Shown here in pieces: positions 34,755 through 43,423 of a stretch of DNA of 64,000 bases. The DNA comes from Prevotella sp. UBA2711. Lineage in GTDB: Bacteria; Bacteroidota; Bacteroidia; Bacteroidales; Bacteroidaceae. Location of the stretch: NCBI GenBank assembly GCA_002354095.1, contig DEKX01000028.1, positions 1 to 64,000 of the forward strand, given 5' to 3'. Within the stretch, counting starts at the first letter, position 1. The number at the start of each line of letters is the position of its first letter. Under the pieces are notes generated by a model, which saw only the letters and a list, made by a program, of their open reading frames with translations, did no database searches and had not been told where the DNA came from. The translations under genes and the position numbers were made by a program.

Positions 34755-35423
34755 CTATCTCAACATCTTCGCCAATTGTTGCTCACTGGCTTCAGGCAAA
34801 ATACTTTGAAGATGTTGCTTGATTTTTATATATGATTCCTCTGGTGTTCGCTCACACTGACAAGCATCCCTACCGAAGAGTTGCTCTGGTATCGTGAGCA
34901 ATGCCCATCCCCATCCATACTCATTGCCATGTTTATCGACGGGATATACAAAATCCTCTGTCACAATACGGCAATCCATCTGTAACCGAGTGATATACCC
35001 ATCAAACTTGCTCCGCATCTTCGGACCCGTAAATCCACATGCTGCACGTAAATCACGGGTAATCATACTCCCCTGCTCTTGCAGAGTGAAGAGGATTGTT
35101 TCCTCTATGGATCCCTCTTCGGGAATTCCACTCTTGGCACGCCGATAGTTACAGAAGTCACTCCACCACCGTTTACTGATATAACCAGCCTTTCCTGCAA
35201 AGAATTTTCCGTAAACGACATGCCCTTCTCTGATAATATCACCTTTCCATTTCCACATAGGCCAATCCCATCCGCCATCAGGAAATACCACATAACGACA
35301 GTCATCCGTCACTACTTCTTCGGCAGAAAAACCACGGATTCCACTATCAAGCAAAGGTAGGAATCCTACTTCTTCGATGAACTCCATCAGCCCTGCGGCT
35401 GAATATATTTCTTTTTCAAACAT
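34755..35423 (-). CDS. Conserved hypothetical protein, possibly AlkZ-related
   Basis: A 222-aa soluble protein without signal peptide. Features are SAAGLMEFIEEVGFLPLL at the N-terminus, a Trp-rich segment (WDWPMWKWKGDII), a helix-turn-helix-like stretch (LQEQGSMITRDLRAACGF), and GWGWALLTIPEQL near the end. This order recalls the winged-helix AlkZ/YcaQ DNA-glycosylase relatives in Bacteroidota, but the diagnostic QxQ motif of AlkZ was not found, so the assignment is weak. It has its own transcription unit between yicC and tsaB. Confidence 0.75.
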   Translation of the reverse strand: MFEKEIYSAAGLMEFIEEVGFLPLLDSGIRGFSAEEVVTDDCRYVVFPDGGWDWPMWKWKGDIIREGHVVYGKFFAGKAGYISKRWWSDFCNYRRAKSGIPEEGSIEETILFTLQEQGSMITRDLRAACGFTGPKMRSKFDGYITRLQMDCRIVTEDFVYPVDKHGNEYGWGWALLTIPEQLFGRDACQCERTPEESYIKIKQHLQSILPEASEQQLAKMLR

Positions 35424-35499
35424 AGCTGCAAAGGTAGGGATTATTAAAAGAAAACAAGAAGAAAATCAAAAAAATTTTGGTTATCTTCTTACTTATTCG

Positions 35500-35507
35500 T
35501 ACCTTTG
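35500..35507 (+). promoter_or_regulatory. Promoter of the tsaB-murA-rseP operon
   Basis: TACCTTTG with TTG at 35477-35479 (20-bp spacing) lies 26 bp before ATG 35534. It shows that the longer in-frame start at 35477 is not used. Confidence 0.8.
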
Positions 35508-35533
35508 CACCTTATAATAAGATAAAGAAGATA

Positions 35534-36226
35534 ATGGCTTGCATTTTACATATAGAAACAAGTACCACGGTTTGCTCGGTGGCTGTATCAGAAGACAGTC
35601 ATTGTATCTACCACGAAGAAGACCACAGCGGTCCGAATCATGCAGAGCGACTGGGGTCGATGGTTGATGAAGCACTCTCGTTTACCGACAGTCACGCCAT
35701 TCCATTCGATGCGGTAGCAGTAAGTTGCGGCCCAGGTTCATATACGGGCTTGCGTATCGGTGTGTCGATGGCGAAAGGCATCTGCTACGGCAGGAGCCTG
35801 AAACTGATAGCCGTCCCGACATTGGAACTGCTGTGTGTCCCAATTCTGTTGGGACATGAAGAAATAGAAGAGAATGCCCTGCTCTGTCCGATGCTCGACG
35901 CCCGACGCATGGAGGTGTATGCCGCCATTTACGACCGTGCACTGAAAGAGGTGCGCCCCGTTCAGGCTGATGTAGTGACAGCAGAGACCTATCAGCAATG
36001 GTTAGATGAGCGTCCTGTATATTTCTTCGGCAATGGAGCCAAGAAATGCATGGAAGTTATCAATCATCCCAATGCCCACTACATAGACGGTATTGAACCC
36101 ATTGCCAAATGGATGCAGCCCCTGGCTGAGAAACGCCTGCTGAACGGACAGACTGAGGATGTGGCTTATTTTGAGCCTTTCTACCTAAAAGATTTCATAG
36201 CTTTGAAACCCAAGAAATTATTATGA
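35534..36226 (+). CDS. tsaB: tRNA threonylcarbamoyladenosine biosynthesis protein TsaB
   Basis: TsaB is the ASKHA-fold scaffold partner of TsaD in making t6A at tRNA position 37. The N-terminus ILHIETSTTVCSVAVSED is the family signature, followed by DAVAVSCGPGSYTGLRIGVSMAKGI in pieces (GPGSYTGLRIG) and PMLDARRMEVYAAIYD. It is 230 aa, normal length. ATG 35534 is chosen because the promoter box precedes it. It overlaps the DUF4290 gene by 4 bp. Confidence 0.95.
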   Translation: MACILHIETSTTVCSVAVSEDSHCIYHEEDHSGPNHAERLGSMVDEALSFTDSHAIPFDAVAVSCGPGSYTGLRIGVSMAKGICYGRSLKLIAVPTLELLCVPILLGHEEIEENALLCPMLDARRMEVYAAIYDRALKEVRPVQADVVTAETYQQWLDERPVYFFGNGAKKCMEVINHPNAHYIDGIEPIAKWMQPLAEKRLLNGQTEDVAYFEPFYLKDFIALKPKKLL

Positions 36227-36822
36227 ATATAAAAGGATTAGACTACAACACGCAACGTGAGAAGCTGGTGATGCCAGAATATGGGCGTGAAATACAGAAG
36301 ATGGTTGATTATGCCGTTGGTCTTCCCGATAAGGCTGAGCGTCAGCGCTGTGCCGAAACAATTGTGCAGTTGATGGAAAACAAGAACTCACAGATACAGG
36401 AGAGCGATGACTACGAGCAAACGCTATGGGATCATCTCTACCTGATGAGTCATAAACAGCTGGATATTGACTGGCCGTTCGATGTGAGTGAAGCAGAGAA
36501 GATTGCCTCAAAGCCTGAGCCGATGAAACATCCCACAGGAGGTGCACGCCTACGCCACTACGGGCTACTGATTGAGGAACTGTTTGAGAAACTCAAGACC
36601 ATGCCTGAAGGTGAGGAGCGTGACGAATTGGTGCGACTGACGGCTAACCAGATGAAGCGCAATTTAGCTACGTGGGGGCATGGCTCTGTTGACGATGAGA
36701 AGGTGGCTGACGATTTGGCACGCTTCACGGATGGGAAGATACAAATCGACCTCTCCAACTTCCGTCTCGACAACGTGACAACACTCAATAGCGAAGGTAA
36801 GAAAAACAAGCGAAAAAAGTAA
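36223..36822 (+). CDS. DUF4290 family protein
   Basis: A 199-aa cytoplasmic protein of a Bacteroidota-specific family of unknown function. Recognisable parts are LDYNTQREKLVMPEYGREIQ at the start and a basic C-terminal tail (EGKKNKRKK) that could bind nucleic acid. The gene overlaps tsaB by 4 bp and precedes murA by 4 bp, a conserved-looking core-gene setting. Confidence 0.87.
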   Translation: MNIKGLDYNTQREKLVMPEYGREIQKMVDYAVGLPDKAERQRCAETIVQLMENKNSQIQESDDYEQTLWDHLYLMSHKQLDIDWPFDVSEAEKIASKPEPMKHPTGGARLRHYGLLIEELFEKLKTMPEGEERDELVRLTANQMKRNLATWGHGSVDDEKVADDLARFTDGKIQIDLSNFRLDNVTTLNSEGKKNKRKK

Positions 36823-36826
36823 GGAT

Positions 36827-38146
36827 ATGGCTTCTTTCAAGATAGAAGGTGGACAACTGCTCAGTGGGACCATCACCCCACAAGGTGCCAAGAATGAGGC
36901 ATTACAGGTGATTTGTGCCACACTGCTCACCAAAGAACCTGTGACTATCCACAACATTCCCAATATCCGCGATGTGAACAATCTTATCCAGCTCCTGAAG
37001 GATATCGGTGTAAAAGTAAAGACAAACAACCAACAGGCAACAGACAACAGCTACACATTTCAGGCTGACGAACTTGACCTGAACTATCTGGAAAGTGATG
37101 ACTTCGTACACCAATGCTCTGAGCTACGAGGTTCCGTCTTGATGATTGGTCCATTGCTGTCCCGGATGGGGAAGGCTGTGATTACCAAGCCTGGCGGTGA
37201 CAAGATAGGACGCCGGCGTCTGGATACTCACTTCTTGGGTTTCCAGAAATTAGGAGCTAAGTTCAAGCATATTCCCTCGCGTAATGTTTACGAAATCGGA
37301 GCTCAGAAACTGAAAGGCACTTATATGCTGCTCGATGAGGCATCTGTGACTGGTACTGCCAATATTATCATGGCAGCAGTCTTTGCCAAAGGTACTACTA
37401 CGATTTATAATGCGGCTTGCGAGCCATACATCCAACAGCTTTGCAACATGCTGAACCGCATGGGTGCCAAAATCAGTGGCATAGGTTCCAATATGCTGAA
37501 TATTGAGGGTGTTGAGAGTCTGAAAGGGACAGAACACAGACTCTTGCCCGACATGATTGAAGTCGGTTCGTTTATCGGCATGGCTGCAATGGTGGGCAAC
37601 GGTATCCGTATTAAAGATGTATCATTGAAAAACCTCGGCATTATTCCCGATGCCTTCCGCCGACTGGGTGTGAAGGTTAAGGTTGATGGTGACGACCTCT
37701 ATATTCCCCATCAAAAGCACTATGTCGTTGACTCATTTATCGACGGCACGATCATGACGCTGGCAGATGCGCCCTGGCCTGGACTGACCCCCGACTTACT
37801 GAGTGTATTGATTGTGGTGGCTACACAGGCACGCGGCTCCGTGCTCTTCCATCAGAAGATGTTTGAGAGCCGACTGTTCTTCGTTGACCGCTTGATTGAC
37901 ATGGGGGCACAGATTATCCTTTGCGACCCCCATCGGGCTGTGGTGGTAGGTCACGACCGAAAACTGACCCTCAGAGCCAGCAGAATGTCAAGTCCTGATA
38001 TCCGTGCGGGTATCGCTTTGCTGATAGCTGCCTTGAGTGCCAACGGAACCAGCATCATCAGCAATATCGAGCAGATTGACCGAGGCTACGAAAACATCGA
38101 GGCACGACTGAATGCCTTAGGAGCGAAAATAACCAGGTTAAATTAG
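36827..38146 (+). CDS. murA: UDP-N-acetylglucosamine 1-carboxyvinyltransferase (Cys-to-Asp active site)
   Basis: MurA transfers enolpyruvate from PEP to UDP-GlcNAc, the first committed step of peptidoglycan synthesis. The 439-aa product has GGQLLSGTITPQGAKNEAL at the N-terminus and the EPSP-synthase-like fold. The catalytic loop reads KPGGDKIGRRRL, so Asp125 stands where E. coli MurA has Cys115, the target of fosfomycin. Asp at this position is known to give intrinsic fosfomycin resistance in other bacteria. Residues about 66-74 (TNNQQATDN) are encoded by a 7-bp repeat array. It is followed by rimM after 13 bp. Confidence 0.97.
   Translation: MASFKIEGGQLLSGTITPQGAKNEALQVICATLLTKEPVTIHNIPNIRDVNNLIQLLKDIGVKVKTNNQQATDNSYTFQADELDLNYLESDDFVHQCSELRGSVLMIGPLLSRMGKAVITKPGGDKIGRRRLDTHFLGFQKLGAKFKHIPSRNVYEIGAQKLKGTYMLLDEASVTGTANIIMAAVFAKGTTTIYNAACEPYIQQLCNMLNRMGAKISGIGSNMLNIEGVESLKGTEHRLLPDMIEVGSFIGMAAMVGNGIRIKDVSLKNLGIIPDAFRRLGVKVKVDGDDLYIPHQKHYVVDSFIDGTIMTLADAPWPGLTPDLLSVLIVVATQARGSVLFHQKMFESRLFFVDRLIDMGAQIILCDPHRAVVVGHDRKLTLRASRMSSPDIRAGIALLIAALSANGTSIISNIEQIDRGYENIEARLNALGAKITRLN
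37030..37050. repeat. Heptamer array CCAACAG x3 inside murA
   Basis: CCAACAG, GCAACAG and ACAACAG run in 7-bp register; 21 bp keep the frame. They encode NQQATDNS in a surface loop position of MurA. Confidence 0.8.
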
Positions 38147-38159
38147 ACATGCTGGAAAG

Positions 38160-38669
38160 ATGATCAAGAAAGAGGAGGTTTACAAGATAGGCAGACTGGG
38201 CAGGACGCACGGAGTGAAAGGCGAAATATCGTTTCAATTTGAAGACGATATATTCGACCGTGTAGATGCCGACTATCTTATCCTCAATATTGACGGCATA
38301 CTGGTACCTTTCTTCATGGAGGAATACCGTTTTCGCTCGGATGCAGTAGCACTGATGAAATTCTGTGATATTGATTCACAGGAAAGGGCTTCAGAACTGA
38401 CAGGGTGCGATGTGTTTTTTCCTCGCCACTTGGCTGAAGACGAGAAGGAAGAACCTTCACTCGCCAGTCTGGTGGGCTTCGACTTAGTTGAAGCTGAAGG
38501 AAAACGCAAGATTGGCACTATCGCTTCTATAGACGACAGTACCATCAACCTGCTCTTCGAACTGGAAGATGGCAGACTGATTCCTGCCACCAACGAACTT
38601 ATAGAGCAAATCAATACCAAAGAGAGAACTATATTAATGCAAATCCCAGAGGGATTGTTGGAATTATGA
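38160..38669 (+). CDS. rimM: Ribosome maturation factor RimM
   Basis: RimM helps mature the head of the 30S subunit and binds S19. The 169-aa product shows YKIGRLGRTHGVKGEISFQF at the N-terminus (RimM barrel), VALMKFCDI, and the PRC-barrel C-terminal part with LVGFDLVEAEG and IPATNELIEQIN. It overlaps dxr by 4 bp (ATGA). Confidence 0.95.
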   Translation: MIKKEEVYKIGRLGRTHGVKGEISFQFEDDIFDRVDADYLILNIDGILVPFFMEEYRFRSDAVALMKFCDIDSQERASELTGCDVFFPRHLAEDEKEEPSLASLVGFDLVEAEGKRKIGTIASIDDSTINLLFELEDGRLIPATNELIEQINTKERTILMQIPEGLLEL

Positions 38670-39832
38670 AGAAAAAACAAATTGCTATTCTCGGCTCTAC
38701 AGGGTCGATAGGTACACAGGCACTGCAAGTGATACAAGAACACGCAGACCTTTATGAAGTGTACTGTCTGACAGCTAATAACAAGGTTGAACTGCTGGCA
38801 CAGCAGGCTCACCAGTTCAAGCCTGCAGCAATCGTCATTGCCAACGAAGCAAGATATGACGAATTGAAACGACTGATGGACGACATGCCTGAGGTGAAGG
38901 TCTATGCAGGGAAACAGGCTCTCGATGAAATTGTGGAAGCCAACCCCATTGACATAGTACTCACCGCTATGGTTGGCTTTGCCGGTCTGTCGCCTACGAT
39001 TCACGCCATCAAGGCACGTAAGGCTATTGCATTGGCCAACAAGGAAACGCTGGTGGTTGCCGGTGAACTGATTCAAGACCTGGCAACGCAGTATCATGCC
39101 CCTATACTCCCCGTGGACAGCGAACATTCTGCCATCTTCCAGAGTCTGGTAGGTGAAGACAATAACCCCATTGAAAAAATTCTGTTGACAGCCAGTGGCG
39201 GTCCCTTCCGCAATATGACTATGGAACAGATTGCCCAAGTAACCAAGGATGATGCCCTGCACCATCCGACATGGGACATGGGAGCCAAAATCACCATCGA
39301 TTCTGCATCAATGATGAACAAGGGATTCGAAGTGATTGAGGCTAAATGGCTCTTCGGTGTGAAGGCTTCGCAGATTCAGGTATTGGTACACCCGCAGAGC
39401 ATTGTGCACAGTGCCGTTCAGTTCCAAGATGGTGCGGTCAAAGCACAACTCGGAGTGCCGGATATGCGACTGCCTATCCAGTACGCATTTTCTTTCCCAA
39501 GACGTCTTACCCTTTCCAGTGAACGTCTTGACCTCTTTGCAGCACAGAAACTGGAGTTCTTCGAGCCGGATTTGAAGAAATTCCGTTGCCTGGCACTGGC
39601 ATTTGAGGCTATACAGAAAGGTGGCAACATGCCTTGTATCGTGAATGCCGCCAACGAAATTGTCAATCGCGGCTTCCTGGAAGACAAATGCCATTTCCTT
39701 CAGATGAGCGACATCATAGCCGAGACGATGACAAAATGCACCTTCGATGCCAATCCCACATACGACACATACGTCGCCACAGACGCTGAGGCACGACGAA
39801 TTGCAAATGAATTAATGAATCAATCAATATAA
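38666..39832 (+). CDS. dxr: 1-deoxy-D-xylulose-5-phosphate reductoisomerase
   Basis: It catalyses the second step of the MEP isoprenoid pathway (DXP to MEP, NADPH-dependent). The NADPH-binding motif is ILGSTGSIGTQALQV, metal-binding residues are in PVDSEHSAIFQ, and the flexible lid and C-terminus (TLSSERLDLFAA, CIVNAANEIVN) are present. At 388 aa it is standard. IspF, a later enzyme of the same pathway, is encoded at 50858-51331. It is in an operon with rimM upstream and rseP 2 bp downstream. Confidence 0.97.
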   Translation: MKKKQIAILGSTGSIGTQALQVIQEHADLYEVYCLTANNKVELLAQQAHQFKPAAIVIANEARYDELKRLMDDMPEVKVYAGKQALDEIVEANPIDIVLTAMVGFAGLSPTIHAIKARKAIALANKETLVVAGELIQDLATQYHAPILPVDSEHSAIFQSLVGEDNNPIEKILLTASGGPFRNMTMEQIAQVTKDDALHHPTWDMGAKITIDSASMMNKGFEVIEAKWLFGVKASQIQVLVHPQSIVHSAVQFQDGAVKAQLGVPDMRLPIQYAFSFPRRLTLSSERLDLFAAQKLEFFEPDLKKFRCLALAFEAIQKGGNMPCIVNAANEIVNRGFLEDKCHFLQMSDIIAETMTKCTFDANPTYDTYVATDAEARRIANELMNQSI

Positions 39833-39834
39833 TA

Positions 39835-41205
39835 ATGGAAGTTTTTTTAATTAGAGTTTTACAATTTATCCTCGCCATCTCTCTGCTGGTATTACTCCAC
39901 GAAGGAGGCCATTTCTTCTTCTCCAAACTCTTTGGAGTAAGGGTGGAGAAATTCTACGTTTTCTTTGACTGGAAATTCAGCCTGTTCAAATTTAAGCCCA
40001 AAAACAGTGACACAGAATACGGTATCGGCTGGCTACCTCTGGGTGGCTATTGCAAGATTGCCGGTATGATAGACGAGAGTTTTGATACAGAACAGATGAA
40101 ACAACCCGTGCAACCATGGGAGTTTCGTGCTAAACCTGCATGGCAGCGACTGCTGATCATGATTGGTGGTGTTTTGGTAAACTTCCTGTTGGCTCTGTTT
40201 ATCTATTCGATGATACTCTTCTATTGGGGCGATACCTATATCCCCGTGAAGGACATGACACTGGGTATGAAATTCAACCAAGAAGCCAAATCTTACGGAT
40301 TCAAGGACGGCGACATCCTTGTAGGTACTGAGAACGGTGCCTTCAAAGACTTCTCGGCTGATCTCTATCGCGACCTTTCTGAAGCAAAACGCGTGGACAT
40401 CATCCGTCAGGGCAAGAAGATGAGTATCAGTCTGCCCGGCGACCTGAACCTACTGGGCATGTTAAAGGCAGAGCCTTCATTCGTCCGTCCACTTATTCCA
40501 GCAAAAGTAGATAGTGTGATTCCTAACACACCTGCTGAGAAAATCGGCATCAAGGCTGGCGACAAGATTTTGGCACTAAACGGCAGTCCTGTTGACTCCT
40601 ACAATGAATTTGTAGATTTATTAGGGCGCAGGCAGGACTTGTTAGATACGGCTACTAATTCTGCCGATAGTCTGAAAGCACGCACCGTGACGATTGTATT
40701 TGGCAACGAGAGCAGAAGAGACACAGCCATCACCCAGCTGACACCCGATTTGAAACTTGGGTTTGTAGTAAGCAGCTTTGCCGGGCTCTATCAGCCCATC
40801 ACCAAAGAGTATGGTTTCCTTGAAAGTATCCCCGCTGGTATTAAATACGGTTGGGATGTGCTGGCAGGTTATGTGAATGATATGAAATATGTGTTTACGG
40901 CAGATGGTGCAAAGTCACTGGGAGGTTTTGGCGCCATTGGCAGTCTGTTCCCGCCGGTATGGGACTGGTATATGTTCTGGAAAATGACAGCATTCCTCAG
41001 TATCATTCTTGCCTTCATGAACATTCTGCCAATCCCTGCACTTGACGGAGGACATGTCTTGTTCCTGATATACGAAATCATTACCCGTCGCAAGCCTTCG
41101 GAAACATTTATGATTCGAGCCGAATATGTTGGTTTTGGCATCCTTATACTGCTCATGCTGGTAGCCAACCTCAACGACATTCTCCGATGGTTGGGGTATC
41201 TATAA
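39835..41205 (+). CDS. rseP: RseP-type site-2 protease
   Basis: An inner-membrane zinc metalloprotease that cleaves anti-sigma factors and signal-peptide remnants inside the membrane. The HEGGH zinc motif is at residues 22-26 in the first helix, a PDZ domain spans about 210-270 (IPNTPAEKIGIKAGDKILALNGSP), and the third zinc ligand is in PIPALDGGHVLF near the C-terminus. At 456 aa with three or four helices it matches the RseP/MlaP group. It ends the operon; a hairpin follows. Confidence 0.94.
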   Translation: MEVFLIRVLQFILAISLLVLLHEGGHFFFSKLFGVRVEKFYVFFDWKFSLFKFKPKNSDTEYGIGWLPLGGYCKIAGMIDESFDTEQMKQPVQPWEFRAKPAWQRLLIMIGGVLVNFLLALFIYSMILFYWGDTYIPVKDMTLGMKFNQEAKSYGFKDGDILVGTENGAFKDFSADLYRDLSEAKRVDIIRQGKKMSISLPGDLNLLGMLKAEPSFVRPLIPAKVDSVIPNTPAEKIGIKAGDKILALNGSPVDSYNEFVDLLGRRQDLLDTATNSADSLKARTVTIVFGNESRRDTAITQLTPDLKLGFVVSSFAGLYQPITKEYGFLESIPAGIKYGWDVLAGYVNDMKYVFTADGAKSLGGFGAIGSLFPPVWDWYMFWKMTAFLSIILAFMNILPIPALDGGHVLFLIYEIITRRKPSETFMIRAEYVGFGILILLMLVANLNDILRWLGYL

Positions 41206-41230
41206 TATATTAATGTACGCGCGATAAAGG

Positions 41231-41272
41231 ACTGGGTAAGTTAAATAATATTAAATATTTAATTTATCCAGT
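41231..41272 (+). terminator. Hairpin terminator after rseP
   Basis: A 17-bp AT-rich stem (41231-41247 with 41256-41272, two G-U pairs) with an 8-nt loop is followed by TCTTCATTTT. The downstream T run is imperfect, so termination may be partial. Confidence 0.6.
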
Positions 41273-41303
41273 TCTTCATTTTCCGCATTTAGCAGAAAAA
41301 CCG

Positions 41304-41311
41304 TACCTTTG
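41304..41311 (+). promoter_or_regulatory. Promoter of the rplM-rpsI operon
   Basis: TACCTTTG matches the -7 consensus and lies about 213 bp before the rplM start, leaving a long transcribed leader. Confidence 0.8.
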
Positions 41312-41524
41312 CAGTCCGATTATTGGGGAGAGACTTAGAATCCCCGTGAACCGTGTGTAAATAGTGGTGTCTTTGGCCGGACATTGCGGTTTGTGAATCA
41401 TGGTTCAGCCGAAAGGCACAGACGTTAGACTGCTGCAGAGCATTAGACTCTCTGCCGTGGTGTTGTTTGTGCATAAGAGAAAAAGAAATTTAAATGTTTT
41501 TTAGTAGTAAAATTAAAAGTTAAA
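41312..41524 (+). ncRNA. Structured 5' leader of rplM-rpsI (candidate ribosomal-protein autoregulatory RNA)
   Basis: About 210 nt lie between the promoter and rplM with no open frame of note. Stems visible by eye are GGGGA/TCCCC near the 5' end, GTGTCTTT-GGC pairing with GCCGAAAGGCAC across about 40 nt, GAATCATGGTTC, and GCAGAG/CTCTGC at the 3' side. L13 leaders are known in other bacteria and bind their own product. This Bacteroidota leader is a plausible analogue, but no covariation was tested. Confidence 0.6.
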
Positions 41525-41992
41525 ATGGACACTTTAAGTTACAAGACCATTTCCGTATCAAAGGAAGCTGCCAAGGCACAGAAGGAATGGGTGGTTATCG
41601 ATGCTACCGATCAGGTGGTAGGCCGCCTCGCCTCTAAGGTTGCTAAGCTGATTCGCGGAAAGTACAAGCCAAACTTCACTCCTAACCAGGATTGTGGAGA
41701 CAACGTTATCATTATTAATGCCGACAAAGTGATTTTCACTGGCAAGAAGGAAACTGACAAGGTATATACCCGTTATACTGGTTATCCCGGTGGTCAGCGC
41801 TTCAGCACTCCCGCCCAGCTCCGTAAAGCTCCTTATGGCGTAGAGCGCTTCCTGAAGCACGCTGTTAAAGGCATGCTGCCAAAAGGTCCTCTGGGACGCA
41901 GCCTGCTGAACAACCTCTACATTTACAATGGTACTGAGCACAAACACGAGGCCCAGAAGCCAAAAGCAATTGATATTAACCAGTATAAATAA
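41525..41992 (+). CDS. rplM: 50S ribosomal protein L13
   Basis: The 155-aa protein shows L13 signatures: WVVIDATDQVVGRLASKVAKLIRGK near the start in pieces (VVIDATDQVVGRLAS), DNVIIINADKV, YTGYPGG and KGMLPKGPLGR. It binds 23S rRNA early in 50S assembly. It has the long leader described separately and precedes rpsI by 11 bp, the universal L13-S9 order. Confidence 0.98.
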   Translation: MDTLSYKTISVSKEAAKAQKEWVVIDATDQVVGRLASKVAKLIRGKYKPNFTPNQDCGDNVIIINADKVIFTGKKETDKVYTRYTGYPGGQRFSTPAQLRKAPYGVERFLKHAVKGMLPKGPLGRSLLNNLYIYNGTEHKHEAQKPKAIDINQYK

Positions 41993-42003
41993 TAAGATAG
42001 AAG

Positions 42004-42390
42004 ATGGAAGTAATTAATGCAATCGGTCGTCGTAAGAGCTCTGTAGCTCGCGTTTACCTGAGCGAAGGCACAGGCAAGATCACGATCAACAAGAAGGATT
42101 TAACCGAGTATTTCCCTTCAGCTATCCTGCAGTACGTGGTTAAGCAGCCGCTGAACCTGCTCGAAGTGGCTGAGAAATATGACATCAAGGCTAATTTGGA
42201 CGGTGGCGGTTTCACTGGCCAGAGTCAGGCACTTCGCCTTGCCATTGCCCGTGCATTGGTAAAGGTTAATGCAGAGGACAAGAAGACTCTGAAGGTACAG
42301 GGTTTCCTCACCCGCGATTCTCGTGAGGTTGAGCGTAAGAAGCCAGGTCAGCCAAAGGCTCGTCGTCGCTTCCAGTTCAGTAAGCGTTAA
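42004..42390 (+). CDS. rpsI: 30S ribosomal protein S9
   Basis: The 128-aa product is S9: INAIGRRKSSVARVYL at the N-terminus, GGGFTGQSQALRLAIARAL, and the basic C-terminal tail KARRRFQFSKR that reaches the P-site tRNA. It is second in the rplM-rpsI operon. Confidence 0.98.
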   Translation: MEVINAIGRRKSSVARVYLSEGTGKITINKKDLTEYFPSAILQYVVKQPLNLLEVAEKYDIKANLDGGGFTGQSQALRLAIARALVKVNAEDKKTLKVQGFLTRDSREVERKKPGQPKARRRFQFSKR

Positions 42391-42505
42391 TACTGGACTA
42401 TGTTTAGTATCTAAACTGGTGGGACTCTTCATGATTACCCACTGGCTGATTCTAACAAAACAGAATTAAAAGGAAAGTAAACAACAAATTAAAACATTAA
42501 AGACA
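42391..42505 (+). promoter_or_regulatory. Possible rpsB leader structure
   Basis: The 115-nt gap between rpsI and rpsB holds the inverted repeat GTTTAG-TAT-CTAAAC (42402-42416) and GTGGG/CCCAC (42419-42423 with 42438-42442), then an A-rich tract up to the rpsB start. S2 leaders that bind S2 are known in other bacteria; this is a candidate only. Confidence 0.4.
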
Positions 42506-43363
42506 ATGTCAAGAACAAATTTTGATATGTTGCTGCAGGCTGGCTGTCATTTCGGTCACCTGAAGCGTAAGTGGAACCCCGCTATGGCACAGTTCATCTA
42601 TACCGAGCGCAATGGTATCCATATTATTGATCTCCACAAGACTGTAGTTAAGATTGACGAAGCTGCAGACGCTTTGAAGCAAATTGCCAAGAGTGGCAAG
42701 AAAATCCTGTTCGTCGCTACTAAAAAACAGACGAAGGAAATCATCGCTGAGAAAGCTACCAGCGTGAATATGCCTTACGTTATTGAGCGCTGGCCGGGTG
42801 GTATGTTGACCAACTTCCCGACTATCCGCAAGGCCGTTAAGAAAATGGCGAACATCGATAAATTGATGCAGGATGGTACGTTTGCTAACCTGTCAAAGCG
42901 TGAGTTGTTGCAGATTACCCGTCAGCGTGCTAAGTTGGAGAAGAACCTTGGTTCTATTGCTGACCTTACCCGCCTGCCATCTGCACTCTTCGTGGTTGAT
43001 GTATTGAAAGAGCAGATTGCTGTTCGCGAGGCTAACCGTCTGGGTATCCCTGTATTCGGTATTGTAGATACCAACTCTGATCCTAACAACATCGACTTTG
43101 TAATTCCTGCCAACGATGATGCAAAGGAGAGTGTAGAGGTTATCCTCAACGCCTGCTGCGATGCTATCAATGAAGGTCTGGAGGAGCGCAAGGTAGAAAA
43201 GGCAGACGAGAAGGCTGCTGATGCTCAGGCCGAGGCAGATGCTGAAGAGGCTAAGCCAAAGCGCGCTACCCGCAAGCCACGTAAGGCAGCTGAGAAGGCA
43301 GAGGAAGCCCCCAAGGCTGAAGAGGCTGCTCCCGCTGCAGAGGAGGCACCCGCTGCTGAGTAA
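42506..43363 (+). CDS. rpsB: 30S ribosomal protein S2 with Ala/Glu-rich tail
   Basis: S2 signatures are present: LLQAGCHFGHLKRKWNPAM in pieces (GCHFGHLKRKWNP), RNGIHIIDLHKT, RWPGGMLTNF and PVFGIVDTNSDP. The core ends near residue 230; a C-terminal extension of about 55 residues rich in Ala, Glu and Lys follows (AEEAPKAEEAAPAAEEAP), common in Bacteroidota S2. It precedes tsf by 60 bp, the usual S2-EF-Ts order. Confidence 0.98.
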   Translation: MSRTNFDMLLQAGCHFGHLKRKWNPAMAQFIYTERNGIHIIDLHKTVVKIDEAADALKQIAKSGKKILFVATKKQTKEIIAEKATSVNMPYVIERWPGGMLTNFPTIRKAVKKMANIDKLMQDGTFANLSKRELLQITRQRAKLEKNLGSIADLTRLPSALFVVDVLKEQIAVREANRLGIPVFGIVDTNSDPNNIDFVIPANDDAKESVEVILNACCDAINEGLEERKVEKADEKAADAQAEADAEEAKPKRATRKPRKAAEKAEEAPKAEEAAPAAEEAPAAE

Positions 43364-43423
43364 TATTCGGTATGTCGGAATATCGGAATAACGAAAATAA
43401 TAACGAAAAAAAGAATTAAGAAT

